Positions 40,687 through 51,384 of a stretch of DNA of 64,000 nt are shown here, piece after piece; position 1 is the first letter of the stretch, and every line of letters starts with the position of its first letter. The DNA is from Bacteroidales bacterium (GTDB taxonomy: Bacteria; Bacteroidota; Bacteroidia; Bacteroidales; Muribaculaceae). The DNA lies in NCBI GenBank assembly GCA_014800845.1, contig JAAVFJ010000009.1, positions 1 to 64,000 of the forward strand. Direction: 5' to 3'. A program made the position numbers and the translations under genes. A model generated the notes under the pieces. That model saw only the letters and a program-made list of their open reading frames with translations, had not been told where the DNA came from and made no database searches.

Positions 40687-42708
40687 ATGGAAGAAATCAA
40701 TATAGTGCCTGATGGCGAGATAGTGCCCGGCGTAAACCCGGAGCTGATTGAAGAGGCCAATGTGCCTGACAATGTGGAGGAACTCGTGGTGGAACCCGCC
40801 GATGAACTCTCTGAAAATGAGGAGGAAGGCGTGACTTTCGCTGACCTCGGCGTGCGTCCCGACCTGCTCCACGCCATCCAGGACATGGGCTTCGAACACC
40901 CTATGCCCATCCAGCAGCTCGTTATCCCCCATCTGCTCAATGAGGATGGCGACGTAGTGGGTCTGGCCCAGACCGGTACCGGCAAGACAGCCGCCTTCGG
41001 TCTGCCGGTGCTCCAGCGCATCAAGACCTCGCTGGTAGCTCCGCAGGCGCTCATCATAGCCCCCACGCGCGAGTTGTGTCTCCAGATAGCCGGCGACCTG
41101 GCTGACTTCGCCAAGTATGTTGACGGATTGAAGATACTTCCCGTCTACGGCGGCTCAAGCATTGAGAGCCAGATTCGCACCCTGCGCAAGGGTGTGCAGG
41201 TAATCGTGGCTACCCCCGGACGCCTTATCGACCTCATCAAGCGCGGCGAGGTCAAGTTGGCCGCCGTGCGCACCGTCATACTCGACGAGGCCGACGAGAT
41301 GCTCAACATGGGCTTCCTCGATGACATCAACGAGATTCTCTCTCACGTGCCCGAGGAGCGCAAGATGCTGATGTTCTCCGCCACTATGCCTAAGGAGATT
41401 GCCGGCATCGCCAAGCGCTTTATGAAGAACGCGGTGGAATTTGTGGCCGGCAACAAGAATGAGGGCGCCCACTCCGTGAAGCATATCTACTACATGGTGA
41501 AGGCCCACGATAAGTATCTGGCTCTCAAGCGAGTGGCCGACAATAATCCGTCAATCTACGGCATTATCTTCTGCCGCACCAAGCGCGAGACCCAGGAGAT
41601 AGCTGACAAGCTGATAGCCGACGGCTATAATGCCGATTGCCTGCATGGTGACCTGGGCCAGGCTCAGCGCGACCTGGCCATGAAGAAGTTTCGCGACCAT
41701 GTGACTCAACTGCTCGTGGCCACCGATGTGGCAGCCCGCGGCCTTGATGTGGATGACCTCACCCACGTGATCAACTACGGTCTGCCCGACGATGTGGCCG
41801 TCTATACTCACCGCTCCGGCCGCACGGGGCGTGCCGGCAAGACCGGTGTGTCTATAGCCATTATCCACTCTCGCGAGAAAAACAAGATGCGCGAGATTGA
41901 GAAGCGCATTGGCAAAGAGTTTGAATACCGCAAGGTGCCCACTCCGGGCCATATCATTGAGAAACAGCTCTATAACTTGGCTGACCGCCTTGAGCGCGTG
42001 GAGGTCAACGAGGAGCAGATGGCCAAATATCTGCCTGCCGTGCGCAAGAAGCTCGAATGGCTCAGCGAGGAGGACCTGCTCAAGCGTGTGTTCTCGCTGG
42101 AATTCAACCGCCTGCTGCGTTATTACCGCGACATGCCCGACATTAATCTCAATGCCGACGCCGAGACGCGCCGCGCGGAGAAGAAGGACCGCAAACGCCA
42201 GAAGTCTGACAATCGCGACAAGGACCGCCGCACTGCCGAGGAGGGCTATGGCCGCATCTATCTGAATGTGGGCAAGGCGCAGGGCTTCTTTCCCGGCAAT
42301 CTGATGGAGATTATCAACCGCAATGTCGAGGGTCCCAAGCCTGAGATTGGCCGCATTGACCTGCTTGGCAGCTACACGCTGTTTGACGTGCGCAAGGAGG
42401 ATGTGCGCCGCGTAATATCATCACTGAAGGGTGGCGAATTCTACGGCACCCGCCTCTATGCCGAAGAGGCCGATGCCAAGCGTGATTACAGCAACTCCTC
42501 AGCTCGAGGCAGCAAAAGCCGCACCGGCCGCAGAGATGCCAAAATAGCGTCGCGCAACGAAGGGAAGCGGGAATTTATTCATAAAGGCAAAGCCATAGTG
42601 CCTCGCCCGAAAAAGAAGATGAAGAAGCACACCACGGAGCTCCCCGCCAACGAGGCGCCTGCCCGCCACGGCAATTTCGATATGTTTATCAAGAAGAAAA
42701 AGCACTGA
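40687..42708 (+). CDS. DEAD-box RNA helicase with C-terminal RNA-binding domain (DeaD/CsdA-like)
   Basis: The 673-residue protein has an acidic N-terminal leader (1-50), then all helicase motifs: Q motif TFADLGV, motif I AQTGTGKT, Ia PTRELCLQ, Ib TPGRLIDL, II DEADEM, III SAT, V TDVAARGLDVDD and VI HRSGRTGRAG. A DbpA-like RNA-binding domain follows (about 518-600; GRIYLNVGKAQGFFPGNLM), then a Lys/Arg-rich tail. Such enzymes unwind rRNA and mRNA during ribosome assembly and in the cold. Length is near that of E. coli DeaD. Confidence 0.94.
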   Translation: MEEINIVPDGEIVPGVNPELIEEANVPDNVEELVVEPADELSENEEEGVTFADLGVRPDLLHAIQDMGFEHPMPIQQLVIPHLLNEDGDVVGLAQTGTGKTAAFGLPVLQRIKTSLVAPQALIIAPTRELCLQIAGDLADFAKYVDGLKILPVYGGSSIESQIRTLRKGVQVIVATPGRLIDLIKRGEVKLAAVRTVILDEADEMLNMGFLDDINEILSHVPEERKMLMFSATMPKEIAGIAKRFMKNAVEFVAGNKNEGAHSVKHIYYMVKAHDKYLALKRVADNNPSIYGIIFCRTKRETQEIADKLIADGYNADCLHGDLGQAQRDLAMKKFRDHVTQLLVATDVAARGLDVDDLTHVINYGLPDDVAVYTHRSGRTGRAGKTGVSIAIIHSREKNKMREIEKRIGKEFEYRKVPTPGHIIEKQLYNLADRLERVEVNEEQMAKYLPAVRKKLEWLSEEDLLKRVFSLEFNRLLRYYRDMPDINLNADAETRRAEKKDRKRQKSDNRDKDRRTAEEGYGRIYLNVGKAQGFFPGNLMEIINRNVEGPKPEIGRIDLLGSYTLFDVRKEDVRRVISSLKGGEFYGTRLYAEEADAKRDYSNSSARGSKSRTGRRDAKIASRNEGKREFIHKGKAIVPRPKKKMKKHTTELPANEAPARHGNFDMFIKKKKH

Positions 42709-42803
42709 TAAAATCCCCGCAACCCCAATAGCAAGATGCCTTCGGCATGCAGCAATCCACAACGCTGCGTGCCGAAGTTAGGTTTTAGGGGTTAGGTTTT
42801 AGG

Positions 42804-42862
42804 TGCTCTGAGAGCTCGGAGAACTCGGAGAACTCTGAGAACTCCGAGAGCTCCGAGTGCTC
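42804..42862. repeat. GAGAGCTCCGAG-type palindromic repeat, copy 2
   Basis: A run of GAGAGCTCGGAGAACTCGGAG blocks and their complements between the helicase gene and the convergent membrane-protein gene. A small hairpin ATGCC/GGCAT (42738-42750) lies before it and a GGGGTTAGG tract at about 42787-42795. Confidence 0.8.
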
Positions 42863-42884
42863 CCCGGCTTGCCGACCCCTAAGG

Positions 42885-43451
42885 CTATCGGCGGAGCCAG
42901 GAGGCGGGGATTATGCTGTCGGGGCTTACGGTGTCTACCCTTACTACTACGGTGCGGGTGTCGCCGAGCCAGGGGTAGGCGAAGCGGTAGGCCTTATATT
43001 CCACCCTCAGTGGGCGACCGGAGTTCTGCAGCGCTCGCAGTGTGGCGCCTATGCGCTCGGAGGCCGAGAATTCGAAGTCGTGGTCATAGACCCTCGTTGT
43101 GTCGTGCAGCGACTTGTAGGGGAGCAGGCGCCCCTCGTAGGTCTTAAACAGGCTGCCGCGACGCTCCACGTGCTCCACGTAGCCATACTCCACGGCATCG
43201 TCCACCACGGGGCCAAACAGTATCTTGCCACCCAGCCACAGGGCTATTACGAGCAGCACGCCGGCACCGGCCAGAATCAGATTGCGCTTCATCCGGTTGG
43301 GCTTCAAGTGCTCCCAGGGGTCAGGCTCGCGGTCCCAGTAGCGGGGGTCGTCGGGGTTCAGGCGGGGCTCTTTAGGCTGCTTCGGCTCTTCGGGCTCGAA
43401 GCCGTCGTAGAATCCCTCCTTATCATCGTCATCGGTATTATTGAATCTCAT
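42885..43451 (-). CDS. Single-span membrane protein of unknown function
   Basis: The 188-residue protein has an acidic, proline-rich cytoplasmic N-terminus (about 1-52; FEPEEPKQPKEPRLNPDDP), one membrane helix (NLILAGAGVLLVIALWLGG, about 56-75) and a C-terminal domain outside the inner membrane (EYGYVEHVERRGSLFKTYEGRL) that may be a small beta domain. I do not recognise a named family. It follows the flippase-like gene by 12 nt, so they are likely co-transcribed. Confidence 0.78.
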   Translation of the reverse strand: MRFNNTDDDDKEGFYDGFEPEEPKQPKEPRLNPDDPRYWDREPDPWEHLKPNRMKRNLILAGAGVLLVIALWLGGKILFGPVVDDAVEYGYVEHVERRGSLFKTYEGRLLPYKSLHDTTRVYDHDFEFSASERIGATLRALQNSGRPLRVEYKAYRFAYPWLGDTRTVVVRVDTVSPDSIIPASWLRR

Positions 43452-43463
43452 CGGTAAGTAATA

Positions 43464-44573
43464 TTATAACGAGGCAGTTTTTTCAATATCTTGGCGCAGC
43501 GAGGGGTGAGAGTCCTTCTTGCCGCCGGCTATGTAGATGGCCGTAAAGATGCCCAGTGCTATGAGCATCACTGTCTGCGCGCTCCAGACCACTATACTCA
43601 TGGAGGTGGCGGGGGCTTCAGGCACATTGTAGAGCATCAGACCGAAGACTATAGCCATATTCCAGGGGCCAAGACCGCCGTTGCTCGGCACAGCCATGCC
43701 TATTGAGCTGAGCACGAATGCCACCAGACAGGGGAGCAGCCCGGCCACGGTGCCGCTCTCGAAGCAGAGCACGCGGGTGCACTCAAAGGCGTAGAAGGCC
43801 ACATAGAGCTGGAAGAAGTAGCAACCCCAGATGGCGAAGGTGTAGATGAGGAACATCCATTTGCCCTTCATGCGCCCTACGGAGGCGAATCCGTGCCACA
43901 AATCGGTCAACATGTGCAGTATCTTCTTGACGGGGCCTTTCTCCCTGAACGCCCTGAAAACGACCACGACGAGCACAAGGCATCCCACCACGGCTATCCA
44001 GAACCAGGGGGAGGAGAGCATATCGAGCAGCCCCTGTCCGACCGGGTATTTGTTGAGGAAGGCCATGATTTTGTCGTGGGCCACCACGAGGGTGAAGAGC
44101 AGGAGCATGAGCACCATGAGGGTGTCAGAGAGACGGTCGGCCACCATGGAGCCGAGCACTTTTGTAAATGGCGCCTTCTGTCGCTGAGCTATGTAGGAGC
44201 AACGCCACACTTCCCCCAGTCGCGGAAACACGAGGTTGAGGGCGTAGGTGCCGAATATGCTGCAACAGAGCGCCAGCAGCGGCGGCTTTATCTCCAGGGA
44301 GACGAGCTGCAGACGCCAGCGCAGCGCACGGAATATGTGGGAGAGCACACTGATGCCCATAGCCAACAGAATCCAGCGATAGTCCACACCGTGGCGGATT
44401 GTCTGCCACAATTCGGAGAAATTGATTTTGGTGAACATGTACCACACCAGCAGCACAGTGATGGCCAGCGGCACGAGATACCTCAGCAGGAGACCAACCA
44501 AAGATTTCTTTTTGCCCTCATCGGCAGACAGCACTGTGGAGGCGCCATTATTTTGTGAATCGGAATTACCCAT
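43464..44573 (-). CDS. Flippase-like membrane protein (LPG synthase TM / UPF0104 family)
   Basis: The ATG at 44571-44573 gives 369 residues; an upstream extension of 40 codons is not protein-like. The protein has about eight membrane segments and the family features SHIFRALRWRLQL, FPRLGEVWRC, SMVADRLSDTLMVL and AVPSNGGLGPWNMA. Relatives include the membrane domain of lysyl-phosphatidylglycerol synthase and glycolipid flippases. The lipid moved is unknown. Confidence 0.87.
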   Translation of the reverse strand: MGNSDSQNNGASTVLSADEGKKKSLVGLLLRYLVPLAITVLLVWYMFTKINFSELWQTIRHGVDYRWILLAMGISVLSHIFRALRWRLQLVSLEIKPPLLALCCSIFGTYALNLVFPRLGEVWRCSYIAQRQKAPFTKVLGSMVADRLSDTLMVLMLLLFTLVVAHDKIMAFLNKYPVGQGLLDMLSSPWFWIAVVGCLVLVVVVFRAFREKGPVKKILHMLTDLWHGFASVGRMKGKWMFLIYTFAIWGCYFFQLYVAFYAFECTRVLCFESGTVAGLLPCLVAFVLSSIGMAVPSNGGLGPWNMAIVFGLMLYNVPEAPATSMSIVVWSAQTVMLIALGIFTAIYIAGGKKDSHPSLRQDIEKTASL

Positions 44574-44707
44574 AAAGTTTATTTGTAAGGAACAGCCATA
44601 AAACCGCTGCAAAATTACGAAAAAACCTCTGAACCTGCAAAGCCCCTCTCCCCGGACCCTGCCATCACACCTCTCCGAGCCTGTGCTGCACATAAAGAAA
44701 AGCGCGA

Positions 44708-44731
44708 TGCCGGAATCTCACGAACCCGGCA
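44708..44731 (-). terminator. Probable terminator of the 2182-aa LRR gene
   Basis: On the minus strand the arms TGCCGG and CCGGCA pair around a 12-nt loop and are followed by CGCGCTTTTCTTT (down to about 44694). It lies 32 nt after the stop at 44763. Confidence 0.6.
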
Positions 44732-44762
44732 CCGCTGATTGATAAAAGCTAAATAATAAATA

Positions 44763-47700
44763 TTATCTTACGGTTATTTTAACTGTCTGCTTGCCCTGCC
44801 TGACGATATATATACCTGGAGCCAAATCTTTGACAGAATGGCCGGCAGGCAGCCCGGCAGGAGTGAATATTTGAGCAGGGGCATCTGTATCCGAATCTCC
44901 TATCGGCTCATCAGTGAAAATCTCTTCGAGACCCGTCATCACCTCATTATCAATGGTCACTGTGCGCGGTGAAACATTGGCATAAAGTGATTCAGCAGTG
45001 ACGGTAACCGGTTTATTCAATTCCAGGTCTTTATTTAGCGTAATAAGACCGTTGTGGTCCACATAGACCTTATCGGGGTCTGACGAATTCCAGAATATAT
45101 TCGGTATAGTTACTTCCTGCCCGTTTTCATTGGTAAGAGATGCGGAACGCTGATGTGTCTCGCCGGCGTTGCCATAAATATGCTCGGCTGAATTGTATGC
45201 GGAAACAGCTCTTACCTGCACCGGTGCCTCTGATGGCGCTAATCCATTATAGAGTTCCATATAAGTCGGCTCTACCATAATAGCAGCCTCTTTCTTGAAG
45301 TTGCCCCAGAGACTATGAGCCTTATACACTTTCTTGGTATCCTCGCCCTGCAAATACAGAGTAGCATTGGCCAAGACTGACTCCGGGAACGTATTGGACG
45401 TTATTGTGGGAGCCTTCTGAGAGGTAATATAGATTGCGCTCAACGCAGTTGCGTTCAGGAAGGCATTGTTCTTAATAGAAGTCACTTTAGGACCTATATA
45501 AACAGCCTCAAGATTGCGGCAACCGTAAAACGCATATTGTTCTATTGATGTAACCGACGGAGGAAGCACTATTGATTTCAGCGACGTGCAGTTTTGGAAT
45601 GCATATTGACCTATAGTGCGTGTGGAATGACTGAGAACCACTTCTTCCAATTGTTTACAGTTACTGAGAACATACCCTTCGAAATTGACTACGGAGTTGG
45701 GTATTTCCACTCTCTTCAGCGGAGTCCATTCAAGCGCTGCTCCATAGATTCGAGTCACCGATGTGGGAATCATCAATTCCGTAAGACCTGCACCATAGAA
45801 TGACCTATAACCTATGCTGGTCACAGTAGTTGGTATTGACACGGAAGTGAGTGATTTACATTGGTAGAACGCCAGCCTATCGATAGCCGTCACGATATAC
45901 TCCTTATCATTAATCACGGCAGTCTCAGGAATCGGGGCATAGGTAATATCCTTATCCGATGAGCTTACGGCGCATGTGGACTCATCCTCACTGGTGACAG
46001 TGTAGTAGAGCACCTGATTCTCGTAAGAGTAAGGATAGCATCCGGTGATCGTAATCTGAAGAACGGGACCATTAGCGTAAAGTGAACGGCCGGTGATTGT
46101 GACAGGTACCTCAAGTATGGCATTGTTGATGATGCGGCCGTTACTGTCTACATAAACCTTATCGGGGGCAGACGATGTCCAGAACACTCTGTTTACATCC
46201 GGATTCTCAACTTCAAATTGCAGTGAGGTGGTATAAGTCACTGATCCCCCTTGGCGAAGCAAGAAACTGTGGGTGCCGGTCGCGCCGGAATTAACCCTGA
46301 GCGGATTGTTACTGTAAAGATCATCGTTGTTGTATGTACTCAGCGACTCCGGCGGAATCATGGTTACGGCATCCTTAGTCAGGAATTTATTCCAATTGGC
46401 TTTGGCTGTATAGACATTGGGAGTGGCATCGCCCTGCAGATGCAAGACAGCGTTAGTCGACACCGCTTCCGGGAATGCAGACGCCGAGAGAGTCGGTGCT
46501 TTCTGAGCCGTGATGTAGACATCTTTGAGAGCGCCACAGCCCTTGAAAGCATCGTCTCTGATTTCAGTGATATTAGGACCCATATAAATACTTTCAAGTT
46601 TGCTGCAGCCATTGAACGCATTTACACCGATAGTTTTTACGGCAGGAGGCAACACGATGGATTTCAAAGCTTTGCAATTCTGAAATGTGTATTGTCCGAT
46701 GGCCTGGGTGGCATGACTGAGCTCTATTTCCTCAAGCTGGGTGCAACCGTTAAAGCTGTAGCTGCCAAACGTTGTTACAGAATTAGGAATCACCACCTTT
46801 TTAAACTGGTTTTGCTCAAAGCTTGCGCCGGTAATGGTTGTCAGGGAAGTCGGCAACGTCAATTCTGTCAATCCGGCTCCGTAGAATGAGCGATAACCGA
46901 TGGATGTTACCGTATTGGGTATACTCACCTTAGTAAGTGTTTTCCGCCGATAGAACGCCAGGTCGCCTATAGCTGTCACCGTGTATTCCTTACCACTTAT
47001 TGTAACGTTCTCAGGAATATCGACAGTCACGATACCCTCGTCGGAAGCAACGACCGAGCATGTGGCCATATCTTCGCTGATGACAGAGTAATAAAGAGGC
47101 CCGTCGCTTGAGTCAGAAAGCAAACAGCCGGTAATGGTAATCTGGAGCACAGGACCATTTGCGTAAATCGATTCGCCCGTGATGGTAACCGGCGCGTCAA
47201 GAATCCCGTTGCTGGTGATTTTACCGTTGAAATCAACATAGACCTTATCGGCTGACGTTGATTTCCAGAAGATGTTGCGCACGTCAAGCGGGGTATCCTG
47301 CGACTCAGCTACAAGCGTTGTGGTGTAAGTTACCTTGCCCTGCGGCTTCAGCAGGAAACTATGGGTTGCGGTCTTACCGAACTCTGCAGTCAGAGGGTTT
47401 GTCGGGTGTATATCGTCGCCATTCACGGTGCTCAAAGAAACCGGCAACGGCATAACAACGGCAGCTTTCTTGAACTTATTCCATACAGCGTTTTTCCTGT
47501 AATTTCCCTCGGTGTCACCCCCCTGCAGATGCAGAGTGACATTCTCAAACACGTTTGACGGGAACGATGATTCATAAAGCGTAGGAACATTCTGAGCCGT
47601 AATGTATATATCGGTCAATTTAGGAGTCGCGCCGAAAGCATTGGTTGCAATCCTGGTAATATTCGGACCCATATACACCGCCGTCAGTGCAGTACAGTCG

Positions 47701-50700
47701 CGGAAAGCATAAGACTCTATGGTCTTGACAGAAGGGGGAATGATTATGGTTTCCAAGGCCGCACAATATGAGAACGTATAACCCTGTATTGCTGTTATAC
47801 CATTGCCTAAGGTTACAGACTTAAGATTCGCGCAGCGGTCAAATGCCCATGAGCCTATCGCTGTGACAGAATTGGGTATGGTTACAGAGGTCAACTTACT
47901 CTCCTTGAACGCATCTCCACCTATTGATGTGACGGAAGCGGGTATCGTCACCTGCTCAAGGCCGGTCTGACAGAAAGCCTTGTAACCGAATTTGGTGACG
48001 GTGTTGGGAATAGTCACCGACGTGAGCTTCGTGCATTGGTAGAAAGCCAGGTCTGAAATGGCTGTTACGGTGTATTCTTTACCTTTAATCGTGACCTTTT
48101 CAGGGATTACGGCCGTCTCTATGCCGGAGTTCACTGTAGTAGCTACTGCACACGTGGCGTCCTCTTCACTTAGAATCGTGAAGTACAGATTCTCACCTTC
48201 CACAGGATATGAACCCCGGACGGTTATCTCAATCACCGGGCTATCGGCATACATGGTCTCGGCAGTGACTTTCACCGGCGAAACGGGGGCACTAACCACA
48301 GTCAGATTGCCGTTAAAGTCTACGTAGACATTAGCAGGTGATGATGTTTTCCAGTACACTTTCGACAACGCAAGTATTTCGGTCTCGTTAAGAGAGCCGG
48401 TATCATGAGTAAGCGATGTATAATACTTGGCAGTCTTTCCTGATGCCAACAGCAAAGAGGTTGTAGCAGGTTGCTTTCCTGCCTCAGCCTTAAGAGGACT
48501 CGTTGCGAAAACGTTGATGCCATTGTAAGTGCTCATCTCGGTAGGAGGAGTGAGCAAAACAGCAGCCTTCTTGAAATTACCCCAGATGCTGTTGGTTCTA
48601 TATACGCTCTCTGTCCCGTTGCCTTGCAGATGCAGCGTCGCGTTTTCAAAAACCGATGTGGCGAAAGAATTGTCGGTGATGGAGGGAGCTTTCGCGGCTG
48701 TAATATATATGTCGGTTATCGCTTCGTCTCCATAAAAAGCCTGTGTACCGATTTTTGTTATTTTCGAGCCCATATATACGGTCTTGAGCTTCACACAATT
48801 TCTGAACGCACAGGCCTCGACGGTTTTCACCGACGGAGGGATAACAATCGAAGTCAGCGACGAACATTCAAAGAATGTATATCCGTTGATAATGGAAATA
48901 CCATTGCCTAAAGTAACAGTCTCCAATTGACGGCAGCGATCAAAGGCATAGGAGCCTATTGAAGTGACAGAATTTGGAATTACAACGGATGTCAACGGGG
49001 TCGCTTTGAAAGCATCTCCACTTATTATTGTCATGGAAGTGGGGATGGTGACCTGCTTCAACGCCGTTTCACAGAACGCTTTATAGCCTAATTTGGTTAT
49101 CGTATTAGGTATCGTTACGGAAGTAAGACTCTTACACTGGAAGAATGCGAGGTCAGATACAGCAGTCACAGTGTATTCCTTATCGTTGATGATGACTTTT
49201 TTCGGTATGACCGCAGTAGTAAGATCGGCATTCTCAGGTGCCGTAACTGTACATGTGGCAGCTTCTTCGTCAAGCACCGAGAAGTAAAGCGGCTCATTAT
49301 TTCCTTCCACATAACTGTAACCGCCCCCTACGGTAATCTGAATGGCCGGGCTGCCGGCATAGATTGATATGGCTTCAAGGGTCACGGGAGAGGTCGGTAT
49401 AACCTTCATAGTGATTAAGCCGGAGTTATCTATATAGATTTTATCAGTATCGGAGGAGGTCCAGAATATACCGGTTTGTTCCAAAGTTTTGCCCGAATCG
49501 GCCCCGAGAGAGGTATTGTATTTGGCAGATTTGCCCGCTTTCAGCAGCAAGCTCCTGGTAGCCGCCTCTTGCCCAGCAAGCGCAGTAAGCGGCTTGTCAG
49601 GAAAAATATTGATATTGTTATACGTACTCATGGAAGTGGCAGCCGGCATTACCTTGACATTGCTTTCAGTAAATTTGCTCCAATTGGGCCTCGGCTTATA
49701 TGCCGTTGTCCAGGTATTGTCCCCCTGTAAATGCAGATTTGCATTCTGGAAGATGGAGCCCGGGAACGAGTTAGCACCTAATGTAGGGGCTGACTGCGCA
49801 GTAATATAGATGTCAGTCAGAGCAAAGTCATTAGTAAAGGCTTGGTCTTGAATAGAACTTACATTCGGTCCCATGTAAATCGACTTCAGGGAGCCGCAGT
49901 TTGAGAATGCATAAGTTCCGATTGTTTTGATAGCCGGTGGGAGAATTATAGATTCCAGGTTGCTACAATTATTGAATGTGTAACCGTTAATTGCGGTCAA
50001 AGCATTACTAAGTGTCACACTCTTCAGCTCCGTACAATTCTCGAATGCGTAAGAACCTAATGAAGTGACGGAATTGGGTATATTAATAGCGGTAAGCTTG
50101 GTCTGCTTGAAAGCATCTCCGCCAATAGCTATAATGGAGGTGGGCAGCACAATAGTGCTTATAGCGGTAGAACAGAACGCACGATATCCAATCGATGTGA
50201 CTGAGGAGGGTAATGTAACTGACGTCAATGATTTACAATTGTAAAACGACAGCTCATTTATTGACGTCACCGGATAGGTCTTGCCATTGATAACTGCTGA
50301 CGCGGGAATTGACACAGATTGCACATTTCTGTCTGATGGTCCCACTACAGTACAACCGGCATTATCAGTGTTGATGGAATAATACAATGAGCCTTCCGGA
50401 TGATAGCCGTTGACAAGAATCTTGAGGACAGGTCCTCCATCATACATTGATTTGGCGGTAAGCGTATCCGGCACAGCAGTGGATATGGCTTTCACAGTTA
50501 ACTTGCCTGCAGCATCCACAGAGACCTTGTCAGGTGCCGAGGATGTCCAGAAGATTTTATTGATGGTTGGCGAGCCGGTGAGCGACGTAGTAAAAGTCAT
50601 AGTCTCGCCCGGCAGACGGAAATATTGGCGGGAGCGCTCTTTGCCGAATTCTACCGTCATGGGACTTGTGGAATATATGTTTACGGCATTATAAGTGCTG

Positions 50701-51311
50701 ATGGCCGCAGGCAACGTCATAAGAGACGGCTGGCCAAAAGTTTTCCAATGATTGGCAGTGGCATATTTTTTACGCGCATTCTCTCCTTGTACGTATACAG
50801 TCAGGCCCGCAGGAAAAGTAGTTGACTGGATGGACGGAGGAGTCTGAGCGGTGATGTAAACCTCGGTCAGTCCGGTGTCCTTAAAAGCGTTGGCACCCAA
50901 GGTTTTTACGTCCGGCCCAAGATAGACCTCTCTAAGGTTGGTGCATCCGGAGAAGGCCAAAGCTCCTACTGTAACTACAGAGGGAGGCAATACTACCTCG
51001 GTTAACGATGAACATCCGATAAAAGCCTGCGTGTTAATCGTAGTGATAGTGGCAGGAAAACTTAGCGAAGTCAGCTTACTGCAGTTTTGGAACGCCGATT
51101 TGCCTATCTCGGTGACAGTGTAGGTACTGCCGCCATAGTCCACTGAAGCAGGAATCGCAATACCGGTAACGGTAGTAGGCGCCGATGTCACAGAACAATT
51201 ACCCCCACTTCCCGGAGTGTAAGTCAGTTGACCCACTGTGAATTGAGCCACCGCCGGGAGTGCATTCAGCACTGTTAGCAGAGTGAACAAAAGTTTCTTG
51301 ATCACAGTCAT
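44763..51311 (-). CDS. Giant BspA-type leucine-rich repeat surface protein
   Basis: The 2182-residue protein has a signal peptide (LLFTLLTVLNALPAVAQ) and six blocks of BspA-type leucine-rich repeats (LTSVTIPNTVTKLGYKAFC pattern). Each block is followed by an ITAQ...FP...LHLQG segment and an Ig-like segment with a WTSS.PDKVYVD.NG motif, and the next block opens with an EYTVTAI.DLAFYQC element. The period is about 350 residues. The end (LAPGIYIVRQGKQTVKITVR) resembles a sorting tail. BspA proteins of oral Bacteroidetes bind host proteins; a role in adhesion is inferred. The gene is AT-richer than its neighbours and follows a structured leader. Confidence 0.9.
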   Translation of the reverse strand: MTVIKKLLFTLLTVLNALPAVAQFTVGQLTYTPGSGGNCSVTSAPTTVTGIAIPASVDYGGSTYTVTEIGKSAFQNCSKLTSLSFPATITTINTQAFIGCSSLTEVVLPPSVVTVGALAFSGCTNLREVYLGPDVKTLGANAFKDTGLTEVYITAQTPPSIQSTTFPAGLTVYVQGENARKKYATANHWKTFGQPSLMTLPAAISTYNAVNIYSTSPMTVEFGKERSRQYFRLPGETMTFTTSLTGSPTINKIFWTSSAPDKVSVDAAGKLTVKAISTAVPDTLTAKSMYDGGPVLKILVNGYHPEGSLYYSINTDNAGCTVVGPSDRNVQSVSIPASAVINGKTYPVTSINELSFYNCKSLTSVTLPSSVTSIGYRAFCSTAISTIVLPTSIIAIGGDAFKQTKLTAINIPNSVTSLGSYAFENCTELKSVTLSNALTAINGYTFNNCSNLESIILPPAIKTIGTYAFSNCGSLKSIYMGPNVSSIQDQAFTNDFALTDIYITAQSAPTLGANSFPGSIFQNANLHLQGDNTWTTAYKPRPNWSKFTESNVKVMPAATSMSTYNNINIFPDKPLTALAGQEAATRSLLLKAGKSAKYNTSLGADSGKTLEQTGIFWTSSDTDKIYIDNSGLITMKVIPTSPVTLEAISIYAGSPAIQITVGGGYSYVEGNNEPLYFSVLDEEAATCTVTAPENADLTTAVIPKKVIINDKEYTVTAVSDLAFFQCKSLTSVTIPNTITKLGYKAFCETALKQVTIPTSMTIISGDAFKATPLTSVVIPNSVTSIGSYAFDRCRQLETVTLGNGISIINGYTFFECSSLTSIVIPPSVKTVEACAFRNCVKLKTVYMGSKITKIGTQAFYGDEAITDIYITAAKAPSITDNSFATSVFENATLHLQGNGTESVYRTNSIWGNFKKAAVLLTPPTEMSTYNGINVFATSPLKAEAGKQPATTSLLLASGKTAKYYTSLTHDTGSLNETEILALSKVYWKTSSPANVYVDFNGNLTVVSAPVSPVKVTAETMYADSPVIEITVRGSYPVEGENLYFTILSEEDATCAVATTVNSGIETAVIPEKVTIKGKEYTVTAISDLAFYQCTKLTSVTIPNTVTKFGYKAFCQTGLEQVTIPASVTSIGGDAFKESKLTSVTIPNSVTAIGSWAFDRCANLKSVTLGNGITAIQGYTFSYCAALETIIIPPSVKTIESYAFRDCTALTAVYMGPNITRIATNAFGATPKLTDIYITAQNVPTLYESSFPSNVFENVTLHLQGGDTEGNYRKNAVWNKFKKAAVVMPLPVSLSTVNGDDIHPTNPLTAEFGKTATHSFLLKPQGKVTYTTTLVAESQDTPLDVRNIFWKSTSADKVYVDFNGKITSNGILDAPVTITGESIYANGPVLQITITGCLLSDSSDGPLYYSVISEDMATCSVVASDEGIVTVDIPENVTISGKEYTVTAIGDLAFYRRKTLTKVSIPNTVTSIGYRSFYGAGLTELTLPTSLTTITGASFEQNQFKKVVIPNSVTTFGSYSFNGCTQLEEIELSHATQAIGQYTFQNCKALKSIVLPPAVKTIGVNAFNGCSKLESIYMGPNITEIRDDAFKGCGALKDVYITAQKAPTLSASAFPEAVSTNAVLHLQGDATPNVYTAKANWNKFLTKDAVTMIPPESLSTYNNDDLYSNNPLRVNSGATGTHSFLLRQGGSVTYTTSLQFEVENPDVNRVFWTSSAPDKVYVDSNGRIINNAILEVPVTITGRSLYANGPVLQITITGCYPYSYENQVLYYTVTSEDESTCAVSSSDKDITYAPIPETAVINDKEYIVTAIDRLAFYQCKSLTSVSIPTTVTSIGYRSFYGAGLTELMIPTSVTRIYGAALEWTPLKRVEIPNSVVNFEGYVLSNCKQLEEVVLSHSTRTIGQYAFQNCTSLKSIVLPPSVTSIEQYAFYGCRNLEAVYIGPKVTSIKNNAFLNATALSAIYITSQKAPTITSNTFPESVLANATLYLQGEDTKKVYKAHSLWGNFKKEAAIMVEPTYMELYNGLAPSEAPVQVRAVSAYNSAEHIYGNAGETHQRSASLTNENGQEVTIPNIFWNSSDPDKVYVDHNGLITLNKDLELNKPVTVTAESLYANVSPRTVTIDNEVMTGLEEIFTDEPIGDSDTDAPAQIFTPAGLPAGHSVKDLAPGIYIVRQGKQTVKITVR

Positions 51312-51384
51312 AGGAGAACAAGTAAAATAGATTTAACTGCTGTATGATTCCCCTATGCAGCTGTGACATAATAGGTTAAAAAAG

